Part shown: positions 24,485-32,636 of the stretch, in pieces
How the letters are laid out: each line of letters starts with the position of its first letter
Numbering within the stretch: the stretch's first letter is position 1
Assembly: GCA_030428885.1 (NCBI GenBank)
Contig: JAUIEJ010000008.1
Span: 1 to 64,000, forward strand
DNA: 64,000 nucleotides
From: Gemmatimonadota bacterium
GTDB lineage: Bacteria > Gemmatimonadota > Gemmatimonadetes > Longimicrobiales > Gaopeijiaceae
Reading direction: 5' to 3'
Made by a program: the position numbers and the translations under genes
The notes under the pieces: model-generated
Seen by the model: only the letters and a program-made list of their open reading frames with translations
What the model was told of the DNA's origin: nothing
Database searches by the model: none

Positions 24485-27283
24485 TCAGCCCCGGCCCCGC
24501 CCCCGTCCGATGAGATTGCCCAGGCGATAGTTGAATCGGAGCATCACGTAGCGCCCCAGGGCCTGGGTCCGGGTCTCGCTGATGGCGTTCACCGAACTCG
24601 TGAGACTCACGACCTCGCTCTCGTTGAGAAGATCCATGGCCGACAGTTCCAACGATCCCCGCTGATCCAGCACGTACCGGGAGAGGGTCAGGTTCAGGAG
24701 CGAGACGTCGTCGGTGTCGCCGAAGACCTCGGGGTCGTACTGCTGGAGTCGCCAGTCGCCGCCCAACGTCCAGTTTCCGCTCAGGTACACGGTGCCCCGG
24801 AGCCCGTAGCTCGCGTTGAGGTACGATTGGTCGAGTTCGTCGTTCAGCGAGTAGGTGACGTCGCTGAAGTCGAAACTGGCGTCGGCCACGAGATCGAAGC
24901 GGGACTTGTCGCGGTTCTGCACCTGGAGCGACACGGTGTTGCCCAGGATCCGGCTCCGGTTCTCGTCGCCGTTCACGAACTCGGGCCGCCTGGTGAGGTT
25001 CACCCGATAGTCGGCCGAGAGGCTCACGCCGAGGGGGCGAATGGGCCGCCCGACGTTCACGCCCCCCGTGGCGCTCCAGCTGGTGCCGCCGTTCACGGGC
25101 TGGGCCGTCTGGAACCCCCGGTCGTCGATGGTGCGGGACGTGACGATGTCGTCGGTGGTGCGGCTCACCCGGGCGAAGGTGAAGACGTTCAGGAACGTGA
25201 AGGCGTCGAAGTACCGCCAGTCGCCGTTGAGGGCGTGGGTGAATTCGGGCCGCAGGTCCGGGTTGCCCACGTACACGTTGGTGGGACTCGCGTTGTCGAC
25301 GAAGGGTTGGAGTTCCTCCATGGACGGCTCCCTGGTCGAGGTGCGGTAGCCCAGGGTGACGTTGTGGGACTCCCCGACCTGAACCCGCAGATCCGCCGAG
25401 GGCAGGAGGTGGGAGTAGCCGCTCTCGATGGACTCGCTTCGGCCCTCGATGGTGCCCTCGAGGTTGGAGCGTTGGGCTTCGAGGCCGAGGACGAACCGGC
25501 TGGCGTCGGTGTTGCGGTTCCAGCGCACGCCGCCCCGATAGTAGCCGTAGGTCTGGTCCAGCCCCGACGTGAGGTCGGCCACGGGCACCGGGGTCGAGCC
25601 GCCGGTATCGAACACGTCGACGTTTTCGTCTTCCCTCACGTCCCGACGCAGGCCGAAGATCTCCAGCGTGCGCCCCGACCCCAGGGGCTGGGTCAGAGCC
25701 ACACGCTGGGTGTTCGACAGGACGCGCCCCGTCTCGTTGCGGCTCTGCAGGATCTCGGTGATGGAGCCGTCGTTGCCCCGGGGCACGTCGACGGTGGACG
25801 CCAGGAGCCCGTCGGACTCGGGCCGGGAAAGGTTGGCCCCGAGGTTGACGATGAGGCTTCGCCCGCTGTCGTCCAGGCGCTTCATCCAGGTGAGGGTGAC
25901 GTCGCCCGACAGGGTGTTGGCCTCGGTCAGCGTGTTGGACGTCTCGGCGTTCACCAGCGTGCCGTCGAGACCCACGGTGGAGCGGTCGGTGGCGCTGGTG
26001 GTGGTCTGGTCGCCGGCGTCGAGTCCCGCCCGTACCCGCAGGATGTTGCCGGCGGAGAACTGACGCTGGGCGTTCACGTCGAGGCGGTGGCTCCGGCTGT
26101 CCACCACGGTGGAGCCGAGGTCGGACACCGTCGACGCCACCGACGACCCGAGGAGCTGCTGCTGAAGACGGTCCGACTCCCGTTGGCTCGCCAGGTCGGT
26201 GAAGAAGTACGAGCTGCGGATCCAGTCGTCGTCGGAGAACTGAACGCTTCCATTGAATCCCAGGACTCCGGAGCGGGAGAATCCGCCCCCGGCGGCGCCC
26301 GTGGCCGGGGCGGCGAGGCTCGTCCCGCCGGCGCCGGCCCGGCCCGCCCCGCCGGCGCCGCCCACGGCGCCTCCCGTGGCCCGTCCGATGGAGAAGCGGG
26401 CCCGGCTCACGTTGTTGAGGCTCCCGATGAGGGCGAGCTGGGTGGTGGGCGAGAATCGGTTGAGGCCGAGCTGGCCGTCGTAGCGCACCCGCTGATCGGC
26501 CAGGGAGAGGTCGGAGGGCACGGTCTCGCTGGAGCCCAGGGCGGTCTGGGCCTCGCCGAAGGTGCCCCGTTGGGCCGCGTCGGTGAGGAGCAGGTTCAGG
26601 GTCAACTGTTCGTTGCCGTCGGGGATCCCGGTGAACTCGGCCATGTCCGACTCCTTGTCGAACACCTCGACCCGCTCCAGGGCGTCGGCCGGGAGTCCCC
26701 GGGTGGCCACCGTGGGGTCGTTGCCGAAGAACTCCCGGCCCTCCACCAGGACTTGCTGCACCACCTCGCCCTGGACCTCGATGGTGCCGTCGGCGTCGAT
26801 CTCGAAGCCGGGCATGCGGCGGAGCAGATCCTCCACCGAGGCGTTGGGGCGCACCTCGAAGGCCGCCGCGTTGAACGACAGGGTGTCGCGTCGGTTCTGG
26901 AAGGGCACGTGGTCGACGCTCACCACCAGCTCCTCCATGCCGTAGACCAGCACCGCCAGGGCCGTGGGCGCGAGGGTCACGTCTCCGGCCGCCACGGAGA
27001 AGGGCGTGCGGAGGGTGGCGAACGAGGCGAGCTGGACCTGGAGCAGGTAGTCGCCGGGGGGCACCCGCTGGAGGGTGAAGGCCCCCTCGCCGTTGCTCGT
27101 GGTGAACGCGGTGAGGATGGAGTCGGGGAGGGCCAGGGCCACCACCATGGCCCGCTCCAGGGCCGCGCCGGTGCTGTCCGTCACGACGCCCGAGACCCGG
27201 TACGTGTCCTGGGCTCGGGTGGGCGCCGGGAGGGCCAGGGCCGCGAGGGCCGCCGCCGCCAGGATCGAGCCGACGCGGCTCAT
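24485..27283 (-). CDS. Outer-membrane plug-and-barrel receptor with carboxypeptidase-like N-terminal domain
   Basis: The 932-residue protein has a signal peptide to about TRAQ. A carboxypeptidase-regulatory-like beta-sandwich follows (YRVSGVVTDSTGAALERAMV...PPGDYLLQV, about 25-105). A TonB-receptor-type plug is next (SVEDLLRRMPGFEIDADGTIEVQG, VLVEGREFFGNDP), then a long barrel rich in alternating strands to the C-terminus. The barrel resembles the OMP_b-brl_3 group. An Ala/Gly-rich insert lies at about residues 300-335. The start overlaps the stop of the upstream GLPGLI gene by four bases (ATGA), the standard pairing for these families. It probably imports or exports an unknown ligand across the outer membrane. 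Confidence 0.86.
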   Translation of the reverse strand: MSRVGSILAAAALAALALPAPTRAQDTYRVSGVVTDSTGAALERAMVVALALPDSILTAFTTSNGEGAFTLQRVPPGDYLLQVQLASFATLRTPFSVAAGDVTLAPTALAVLVYGMEELVVSVDHVPFQNRRDTLSFNAAAFEVRPNASVEDLLRRMPGFEIDADGTIEVQGEVVQQVLVEGREFFGNDPTVATRGLPADALERVEVFDKESDMAEFTGIPDGNEQLTLNLLLTDAAQRGTFGEAQTALGSSETVPSDLSLADQRVRYDGQLGLNRFSPTTQLALIGSLNNVSRARFSIGRATGGAVGGAGGAGRAGAGGTSLAAPATGAAGGGFSRSGVLGFNGSVQFSDDDWIRSSYFFTDLASQRESDRLQQQLLGSSVASTVSDLGSTVVDSRSHRLDVNAQRQFSAGNILRVRAGLDAGDQTTTSATDRSTVGLDGTLVNAETSNTLTEANTLSGDVTLTWMKRLDDSGRSLIVNLGANLSRPESDGLLASTVDVPRGNDGSITEILQSRNETGRVLSNTQRVALTQPLGSGRTLEIFGLRRDVREDENVDVFDTGGSTPVPVADLTSGLDQTYGYYRGGVRWNRNTDASRFVLGLEAQRSNLEGTIEGRSESIESGYSHLLPSADLRVQVGESHNVTLGYRTSTREPSMEELQPFVDNASPTNVYVGNPDLRPEFTHALNGDWRYFDAFTFLNVFTFARVSRTTDDIVTSRTIDDRGFQTAQPVNGGTSWSATGGVNVGRPIRPLGVSLSADYRVNLTRRPEFVNGDENRSRILGNTVSLQVQNRDKSRFDLVADASFDFSDVTYSLNDELDQSYLNASYGLRGTVYLSGNWTLGGDWRLQQYDPEVFGDTDDVSLLNLTLSRYVLDQRGSLELSAMDLLNESEVVSLTSSVNAISETRTQALGRYVMLRFNYRLGNLIGRGRGRG

Positions 27284-28197
27284 GCGTCCCCGCCGCCGCC
27301 CCGGCGACGGGATTGCATCTCGGCCCGGAATTCCTCGGTCTTCTCCGCCACCAGGGCGTCGAACTCCCCGGCCGTGATCTCGTCGCCGTCGGTGGGGCGG
27401 GCGACCGCCTCGACCGGGCCGTCGGTCTGGACGTCCACGGCCTGGATCAGGGTCTCGCCCCGGTTCACCGACACCATGAGGACGACTCCGGGGAGTCCCG
27501 TGTAGTCCTCGGGGGCGGCGAAGCCCGGCACGTCCACCGTGAACCACGCCTCGATGGTAGCGCTGTCCCGCTCGGCCACGGCCTTCTGGACCACGTAGCC
27601 CAGGTATTCGCTCTCTTCGCCCAGGAGGCGCCAGGCCAGGGGGGCGACCTGGCCCACGACGCGGAACTCGCGGGTCATGAAGTCCACGGCCTCGACCTTC
27701 TCGCCGGTGGCGGCGTCGACCCACAGGGCCGTGGTGGTCCGGAGGGGGAGGCCCGGAAGCCCCCGGGCGCGCAGCCCGGCCTGGAGACGGGCGACGCCCG
27801 CGCCGTCCCCTGCGATACGCCGCTGTCCCGGCTCGCCGGCGGGAAATCCCTCCCGGCCGCCGGCCCCCTCGGCAGTGGCCAGGGGCTCGATGCGGGTCAG
27901 GGCCGTCGTGCCGTCGAAGCTGACGGTCAGGGTCGCGTACTCCTGAAGGGCTCTCCCCCCGACCGGGGCGCCCGGGGCGGCGCCCTGGGGCGGAACGCGC
28001 CCGCCCGGGACCCGGCCGCCGGGAGCACCGCCGGGGCGCGCGCCGCCCGGAGGCCCTCCCCCAGTGGCGTCGCCGAAGAGGGCGGCCCGGGTGCGGGTCG
28101 CCGAGCGTTCGTAGGTGATGGTCCCGGTCTGGCCGGCCAGGGCCGGGGGAATCAGGAGGAGGGCGGCGGTGAGGCCCGCCAGGGAAATGCGTGACAT
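27280..28197 (-). CDS. GLPGLI-family secreted protein
   Basis: The 305-residue protein has a signal peptide (SLAGLTAALLLIPPALAGQ), then YERSATRTRAALFG. It carries the signature YTGLPGVVLMVSVNRGETLIQAVDV, matching the GLPGLI motif that names this family. A Gly/Pro/Arg-rich insert of about 40 residues lies after residue 45, unlike the compact family norm. The end is RRRGGGGDA. It is translationally coupled to the outer-membrane receptor by ATGA. Family members are of unknown function and occur beside such receptors, mainly in Bacteroidota. Here it probably works with the receptor in the cell envelope. Confidence 0.82.
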   Translation of the reverse strand: MSRISLAGLTAALLLIPPALAGQTGTITYERSATRTRAALFGDATGGGPPGGARPGGAPGGRVPGGRVPPQGAAPGAPVGGRALQEYATLTVSFDGTTALTRIEPLATAEGAGGREGFPAGEPGQRRIAGDGAGVARLQAGLRARGLPGLPLRTTTALWVDAATGEKVEAVDFMTREFRVVGQVAPLAWRLLGEESEYLGYVVQKAVAERDSATIEAWFTVDVPGFAAPEDYTGLPGVVLMVSVNRGETLIQAVDVQTDGPVEAVARPTDGDEITAGEFDALVAEKTEEFRAEMQSRRRGGGGDA

Positions 28198-28262
28198 GGG
28201 CCGGGGGTCCCGAGTGAGAGCGGCGCGTTCGTCACCCAGAGATGTCGGCGGGGCCGCCGGCG

Positions 28263-28652
28263 TTAAGTCGGGGGCCGCCCGAACCCCAGGGCTTCCGCTG
28301 CCGCGGCCTGACTCCCGTCCAGCGTCAGGAAGTCCAGGCCCCCCGGATCGTCGGCCAGAAAGAGGGCCGTTGCGACGTGCCAGAGGTCGGCCCCCCGCAG
28401 ATATCGCACCTGCAGAACCCGCTCGATCTCGGTCGTCAGGGGCCGGTCGGGAAGGACCCACGACAGCCGTGCCAGCACCGGGTCGCCTCCTTCGACCTCC
28501 TCGCGGGCCAGCGTAGAGCGAAACTCGGCCTCGAGCAGGTTGGCGCTCACGAGCACGTCGTACCCGGCGAGCGTCCGGCCCCACTTCCGCCCCCCCGGCT
28601 CGTCGAACGCCACCGCCACGAGCCAGGAGGTGTCGACGTAGGCGACCTTCAT
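28263..28652 (-). CDS. PIN-domain toxin, VapC type
   Basis: The 129-residue protein starts at ATG 28652, overlapping the antitoxin stop as ATGA. Its PIN acidic residues are visible: YVDTSWL near the N-terminus, LLEAEFRS, RGADLWHVATALFLAD and DFLTLDGSQAAAA. These match the Asp/Glu quartet of metal-dependent ribonucleases. It is normal in length for VapC toxins. Pairing with a Phd/YefM antitoxin in the same operon supports the assignment. The RNA target is unknown. Confidence 0.88.
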   Translation of the reverse strand: MKVAYVDTSWLVAVAFDEPGGRKWGRTLAGYDVLVSANLLEAEFRSTLAREEVEGGDPVLARLSWVLPDRPLTTEIERVLQVRYLRGADLWHVATALFLADDPGGLDFLTLDGSQAAAAEALGFGRPPT

Positions 28653-28927
28653 CCGTGGCGTTCGGCGAGGAAGCGGGCCAGGGCCCCGGGGCGAGAGGCC
28701 ACGGGTCGGGGCGGCGACTCGACTTCGGCGGGGACGGAGAGAAGTCCTCGACCGCGCATCCACTCGATCCGGGCCCCCAGGCCGGTGGCCGGCTCCAGGG
28801 GACGGATTTCCGCCACGGGAGCCCCGTGGTAGGTCACGGTGACCGTGCGGCCCTCACGGACCATGCGGATCACTTCCGAGAAGCGTGACTTGGCTTCGTA
28901 GGTCGAGAAGACGGGCGAGTCGGTCAT
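28649..28927 (-). CDS. Phd/YefM-family antitoxin
   Basis: The 92-residue protein (ATG 28927) has the Phd/YefM N-terminal DNA-binding core: FSTYEAKSRFSEVIRMVREGRTVTVTYHGAPVAEIRPL. The C-terminal half is disordered and Arg/Pro-rich, and would wrap the toxin. An in-frame upstream ATG at 28960 lies across the operator repeats and is less likely. It is the first gene of the pair, so it would repress the operon with the toxin as co-repressor. Confidence 0.88.
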   Translation of the reverse strand: MTDSPVFSTYEAKSRFSEVIRMVREGRTVTVTYHGAPVAEIRPLEPATGLGARIEWMRGRGLLSVPAEVESPPRPVASRPGALARFLAERHG

Positions 28928-28938
28928 GGATCGAATCT

Positions 28939-28956
28939 GGTCAGACCGGTCAGACC
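28939..28956. promoter_or_regulatory. Tandem GGTCAGACC operator of the toxin-antitoxin operon
   Basis: Two adjacent copies of the 9-bp near-palindrome GGTCAGACC lie 12 bp upstream of the antitoxin ATG. Their position and symmetry fit the autoregulatory operator expected of a Phd/YefM system. Confidence 0.65.
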
Positions 28957-28987
28957 ACACAAGATCGTCGGGACCCTTCCGTCCGCC

Positions 28988-30205
28988 CTACGAGTCGGTT
29001 CGCTCCGCCCAGTGACGGAGCCGGCGCGCCCGGGCGTCCTTTTCCACGAGGGGCGCGACCCGGTCCTGACCGGCGAGCAGGTCGATCACGACCCGGCGCC
29101 GGCGCGCGAGGACCTCGAAGGGGCGGGTGAGCCGGCGAGCGAGGAGGCGCAGGCCGGTGGTTTGGGGCCCGTAGATGCGTCGCAGGTCGTCGTCGGGCGG
29201 AAAGAGGCTTCCGAGCAGCCCTGCCGCACGCCCGCGCCAGGTGGTCGCGGCGCGAAACCGGACGAAACCCGTGGGGAGGCTCTCGCTGCGGTCCAGCAGG
29301 TACTCTCGCGTAACGGCCACGATCTCGTCGTCGGCGGGTCCGGACCGGAGGGCCGAGAGGGGGGCGGCGGGCACGGGTGAGGCCAGGAGGTCGGCGGCGA
29401 GGGTCAGGGCGACGTAGGCGTAGGGGGCCCGCCCGTCGTCCCGGGCGGTGGCGACGAGGCGGTCCCAGTCGAGGCGGGCGGCCGCCTCGGCGATGAGGGC
29501 GTCGGCATCGCAGAGGCCCTGGAGTCCCGTCAGGAAGCGGTGATCGAAGGCCGTGTGGGTGCAGAGGTGCAGGAGCGCGTCGTCGGGGGCCAGGTGGGCG
29601 ACGGCGCGCCCTCCGTAGTCCCGGGACTCCATCCGTGACCAGAGGGCGTCGAGGTCGACGCGGAACGGTGCGTCGCCGGGGGCGATTCCGGTGTGGATCT
29701 CGACATCGTGGCTGCCCGGGCGCTCGAGGCGGGGCAGGTGGTGGCCGGGGTTGTCCCGTTCCCATTGCGGCCGGGTGGCGAAGCCCCGCTCCACGAGCCG
29801 ACCCTGGAGGCGGCGGGCCGCGTCGGGGCTGAGCAGCAGGTCGATGTCGATCATGTCGCGCACCCCCGGGTCGTCGTAGACCCGGAGGGCCAGGTGGGCT
29901 CCCTTGAGCAAGGCGACCGGGGTCGTGGAGTCCATCCGGGCGAGCATCTCCCGGAGCTGCGCCTCCATCGCCTCGTTCCGCAGTGTGGCGACGCCGTGCA
30001 GGTCCTCGAGTCGCTGGGCCACCTCGGGGGTCAGGAGGGCCCGGTCCGCCCCCAGGCGTCGGTGAAGCAGGGGCGCCACGCCGTGCCAGACGGCGGCCTC
30101 GAGCAACTCGTCGGCGACCTCGCGTCTGCGAGTCCGGAGAAGCCGCGAGAACGCGGGGTCGGTCTCCCGACGTAGCGCCGTGGGAAGCCAGCGCTCCCGG
30201 TTCAC
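28988..30205 (-). CDS. PF14907-type nucleotidyltransferase family protein
   Basis: The GTG at 30205 overlaps the stop of the methyltransferase gene (GTGA). The 405-residue protein has the NTP_transf_5 pattern: VALLKGAHLALRVYDDPGVRDMIDIDLLLSPDAARRL, with the DID metal-binding residues, LVERGF, and HDVEIHTGI. A helical C-terminal half has His-rich LLHLCTHTAFDHRFLTG and ends in a basic region. The family resembles eukaryotic-type nucleotidyltransferases and is commonly near HprK-like and PqqD genes. Here both lie within 3 kb. The acceptor is unknown, and a role in modifying a peptide or surface compound is inference. Confidence 0.78.
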   Translation of the reverse strand: MNRERWLPTALRRETDPAFSRLLRTRRREVADELLEAAVWHGVAPLLHRRLGADRALLTPEVAQRLEDLHGVATLRNEAMEAQLREMLARMDSTTPVALLKGAHLALRVYDDPGVRDMIDIDLLLSPDAARRLQGRLVERGFATRPQWERDNPGHHLPRLERPGSHDVEIHTGIAPGDAPFRVDLDALWSRMESRDYGGRAVAHLAPDDALLHLCTHTAFDHRFLTGLQGLCDADALIAEAAARLDWDRLVATARDDGRAPYAYVALTLAADLLASPVPAAPLSALRSGPADDEIVAVTREYLLDRSESLPTGFVRFRAATTWRGRAAGLLGSLFPPDDDLRRIYGPQTTGLRLLARRLTRPFEVLARRRRVVIDLLAGQDRVAPLVEKDARARRLRHWAERTDS

Positions 30206-31809
30206 CGGGTCTTCCCGCCCATCAGCCTCGCCACGGAGAGGTGGAGCATCACGTGGTCGAGGTGACGGACATCGGGCGCCGCGGCCAGGGCGTCGGGGTT
30301 CGCCGGTCCGTCGCCGTCGGGCCAGCCGCTCCAGTAGCCGGGCGCGCGAGCGAGGAGGTCGGTCAGGGCGGCCGCCGCCTCGGGCGTCCGGCCGAGGCGG
30401 ACTTCGGCCAGGGCGCGCAGGTGGAGCTGGGCCGGGGTGAGGAGCTCGTCGCGGGCGACCTCCTCGAGCCCGTCGAGCACGGCTTCGTGGAGTCCCGCTC
30501 GCGCGAGCACGAGGGTCGCCTTCGTGGCGAGCTGGTCGGTGCCCGTCACCGACGGGAGATCGTTGCGCAGGGCCCGAAGAAGGGCCTCGCGAAGCATGGT
30601 GCGGTCGACGGTCTTCCCGGCTTCGAGGCTCCGGTCGAGATGGGGGATCGCCCCCTCCACCGAGACGGGGTCGAAGCCGGCCATGCGAAGCCAGGCCAGG
30701 GCCGTCCAGCTCTCGAGCTCGCCCTCGTGGGCCAGAATCAAGTCGTCGAGGTTCTGGGCGTCGGGGGGACCGAACCCCAGGAGCCGCGCGCGGGCGGCCT
30801 CTTCGCACCGGCCCAGGGCCACGTTGCCCCCGCGCAGGAACGCCCCCACGACGAAGTCGGAGTCCTCGGCTCGTGGGAATACGGCGGTGGCTCCCCGGGC
30901 CTCGAACACGCGGCCCAGGAGGTCGAAGTTGGTCCGGCAGGCCACGTAGGCGTGGTGGAGGAGTGGCACCTCGTCGGGGAACGCTTCGATGGTGATGGCC
31001 AGATCGCCCGTCAACACGAGGGTGGGGTCGGCACCGTCGCTCAGGGCCCCGAGAAATCGGATGACCTTCACGGGCACCGGCACGTACCCCGTGGCGCCCC
31101 GGCGCCGGTAGCCTTCGATCTCGCGGTCGACGAGAGGGTGGCCCGTGATCGGGACGTCCGTGGGAATCGGCCGATCCTCCGTGCGCACCTCGAGCCCGGA
31201 TAGGTCGGGACGTCCCGACTCCCGCTCCCGCACCTCGCCTTCGAGGGCCACGTGCACCCGATGCACCCGGCCCTCGCGCAGCAGGAGCATGTCGGTGGGC
31301 ACGCTGTCGAAGACGTAGTTCGCGATGACCACTACCGGACGGTCGGTGAGGGGTACGGGCACGCCGTCGAGATCGACCACTTCGGTGGGTGGGGTCTCGT
31401 CGACTCTCAGCACCCCGAGGTGGATCTCCGGGCGCGCGAACCAGCGCGCCATGCGGGGTTCGCCCAACCATGCGCGGGCGTGGGCCGCCGAGGTCTCCGT
31501 CAGCAGGACGTCGACCGGGAGGTCGTCGTCGGGGCTGATCTCGGCGAGGCGACGGGTCCAGTGCCAGCCCAGGAGGCCGCTCCCCGCACCCAGTTCCACG
31601 ACCAGGGGTCGGGCGGTCGAGCCCGCCGCCTCCAGATCGCGCATGAAGGCGGCGATGATCTCCGCGTAGGCGTCTGCGATCCAGGCGTTGCTCGAGATCC
31701 GGCTCGGGACGGTTCCCGACGCCCACGACTCGAGCCCCCGCTCGGTGTAGAACGTCGCGATGGAGTCCCATATCGAGGACTCCTCGAAGGGTCGGAACGA
31801 CTCCTTCAC
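30202..31809 (-). CDS. SAM-dependent methyltransferase-like protein with helical C-terminus
   Basis: The 535-residue protein has a class I SAM-binding glycine motif VVELGAGSGLLG (about 70-81). Further on it has VVIANYVFDSVPTD, which parallels the aNEffDalP motif of MidA/NDUFAF7-type methyltransferases. Residues 350-535 are helical and repeat-like (LAWLRMAGFDPVSVEGA, LVLARAGLHEAVLDGLEEVARDELL), suggesting TPR-like repeats. It sits upstream of and overlaps the nucleotidyltransferase, and its start is only 41 bp from the divergent HprK-like gene. The methyl acceptor is unknown; MidA homologues methylate protein arginine. Confidence 0.66.
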   Translation of the reverse strand: MKESFRPFEESSIWDSIATFYTERGLESWASGTVPSRISSNAWIADAYAEIIAAFMRDLEAAGSTARPLVVELGAGSGLLGWHWTRRLAEISPDDDLPVDVLLTETSAAHARAWLGEPRMARWFARPEIHLGVLRVDETPPTEVVDLDGVPVPLTDRPVVVIANYVFDSVPTDMLLLREGRVHRVHVALEGEVRERESGRPDLSGLEVRTEDRPIPTDVPITGHPLVDREIEGYRRRGATGYVPVPVKVIRFLGALSDGADPTLVLTGDLAITIEAFPDEVPLLHHAYVACRTNFDLLGRVFEARGATAVFPRAEDSDFVVGAFLRGGNVALGRCEEAARARLLGFGPPDAQNLDDLILAHEGELESWTALAWLRMAGFDPVSVEGAIPHLDRSLEAGKTVDRTMLREALLRALRNDLPSVTGTDQLATKATLVLARAGLHEAVLDGLEEVARDELLTPAQLHLRALAEVRLGRTPEAAAALTDLLARAPGYWSGWPDGDGPANPDALAAAPDVRHLDHVMLHLSVARLMGGKTR

Positions 31810-31837
31810 GCCGCCCCCGCGACGGGCCTGCCCGGCC

Positions 31838-31843
31838 TATATT
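31838..31843 (+). promoter_or_regulatory. Candidate -10 box for the HprK-like gene, possibly leaderless
   Basis: TATATT ends seven bases before the ATG at 31851, so transcription could start at or next to the start codon. No ribosome-binding purine run is present, and the gap to the divergent methyltransferase gene is only 41 bp. No clear -35 box is visible. Confidence 0.35.
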
Positions 31844-31850
31844 CCCGAGC

Positions 31851-32633
31851 ATGAGCCCACTCGCCACCGTCTCCGCCGTCGAGGCCTTCGGGGTCCGAAT
31901 CCGCATCCGGGCGCCCGCCGGGCTCCACGACGGCGTAGATGTGCGGCCCCCGCCGTCCGCACGCCCCCACCAGGGCAGGGAGTGGGACGTCGAGTACGTC
32001 GTGCGTCCGGCCGCGGCCGGTGGGATCGACGTCGCCCGCGGCGGCGAACCGATGGGCCGGTTCGCCGACATCGCCGCGGCCAGCTTCGAAATCGAGTCGG
32101 ATCAGCATTTCCGGGTTGCGGTGACGGCGCGAGACCACCTGTTCGTCCACGCCGGGGTGGTGCTCGTCGGCGACCGGGCCCTGGTCCTGCCGGGGCGGAC
32201 CCTGGCGGGAGAAAGTACGCTGGTCCTGGCGCTGGTGAGAACCGGAGCCACGTACTTTTCCGACGAATTCGCGGTGCTCGACGCCCAGGGGCGGGTCCAT
32301 GCGTACCGGAAGCCGTTGTCGGAGCGCGTCGAGGGCGCTCCCCGTCCGCGCCTCCACCCGCCGGAAACGTTGGGGGGCTCCACCGACGGACGGGGCCGCA
32401 GCCTCGGCTGGGTCGTCTCCACCCGGTTTCGGCCCGCCGGAGCCTGGGCTCCCGCCCCGATGAGTCGTGCCGATGCGGTCATGGCGCTCTTTGACAACAC
32501 GGTATTGGCCCGGGAGCGGCCCGACTTCGCTCTGGAGCGCCTCACGCGGGCCGTGGAAGGGGCCCATGCACTTCGCGGCGACCGGGGAGAGGCCCCGATC
32601 GCCGCGAAGAGGATCCTGGAAGATCTGGCGTAG
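31851..32633 (+). CDS. HprK-like (HPr kinase-related) protein with altered P-loop
   Basis: The 260-residue protein resembles the C-terminal kinase half of HPr kinase/phosphatase. His100 (LFVHAGVV) precedes a phosphate-loop segment, LPGRTLAGESTLV (113-125), followed by TGATYFSDEFAVLD, the counterpart of the HprK SDD region. The conserved P-loop lysine is Glu121 (codon GAA at 32211), which should weaken ATP binding. The N-terminal hundred residues are beta-rich and not HPr-specific. There are no HPr or PTS genes in the window, so classical sugar regulation is unlikely. It lies opposite the PqqD gene, with stops three bases apart, inside the nucleotidyltransferase island. A pseudokinase role is possible. 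Confidence 0.72.
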   Translation: MSPLATVSAVEAFGVRIRIRAPAGLHDGVDVRPPPSARPHQGREWDVEYVVRPAAAGGIDVARGGEPMGRFADIAAASFEIESDQHFRVAVTARDHLFVHAGVVLVGDRALVLPGRTLAGESTLVLALVRTGATYFSDEFAVLDAQGRVHAYRKPLSERVEGAPRPRLHPPETLGGSTDGRGRSLGWVVSTRFRPAGAWAPAPMSRADAVMALFDNTVLARERPDFALERLTRAVEGAHALRGDRGEAPIAAKRILEDLA

Positions 32634-32636
32634 GGG

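Noticed and set aside
23930-27505. 1191-codon plus-strand frame opposite the receptor gene
   Set aside because: It is the complement of a well-supported barrel gene and has a skewed His/Val/Glu composition.
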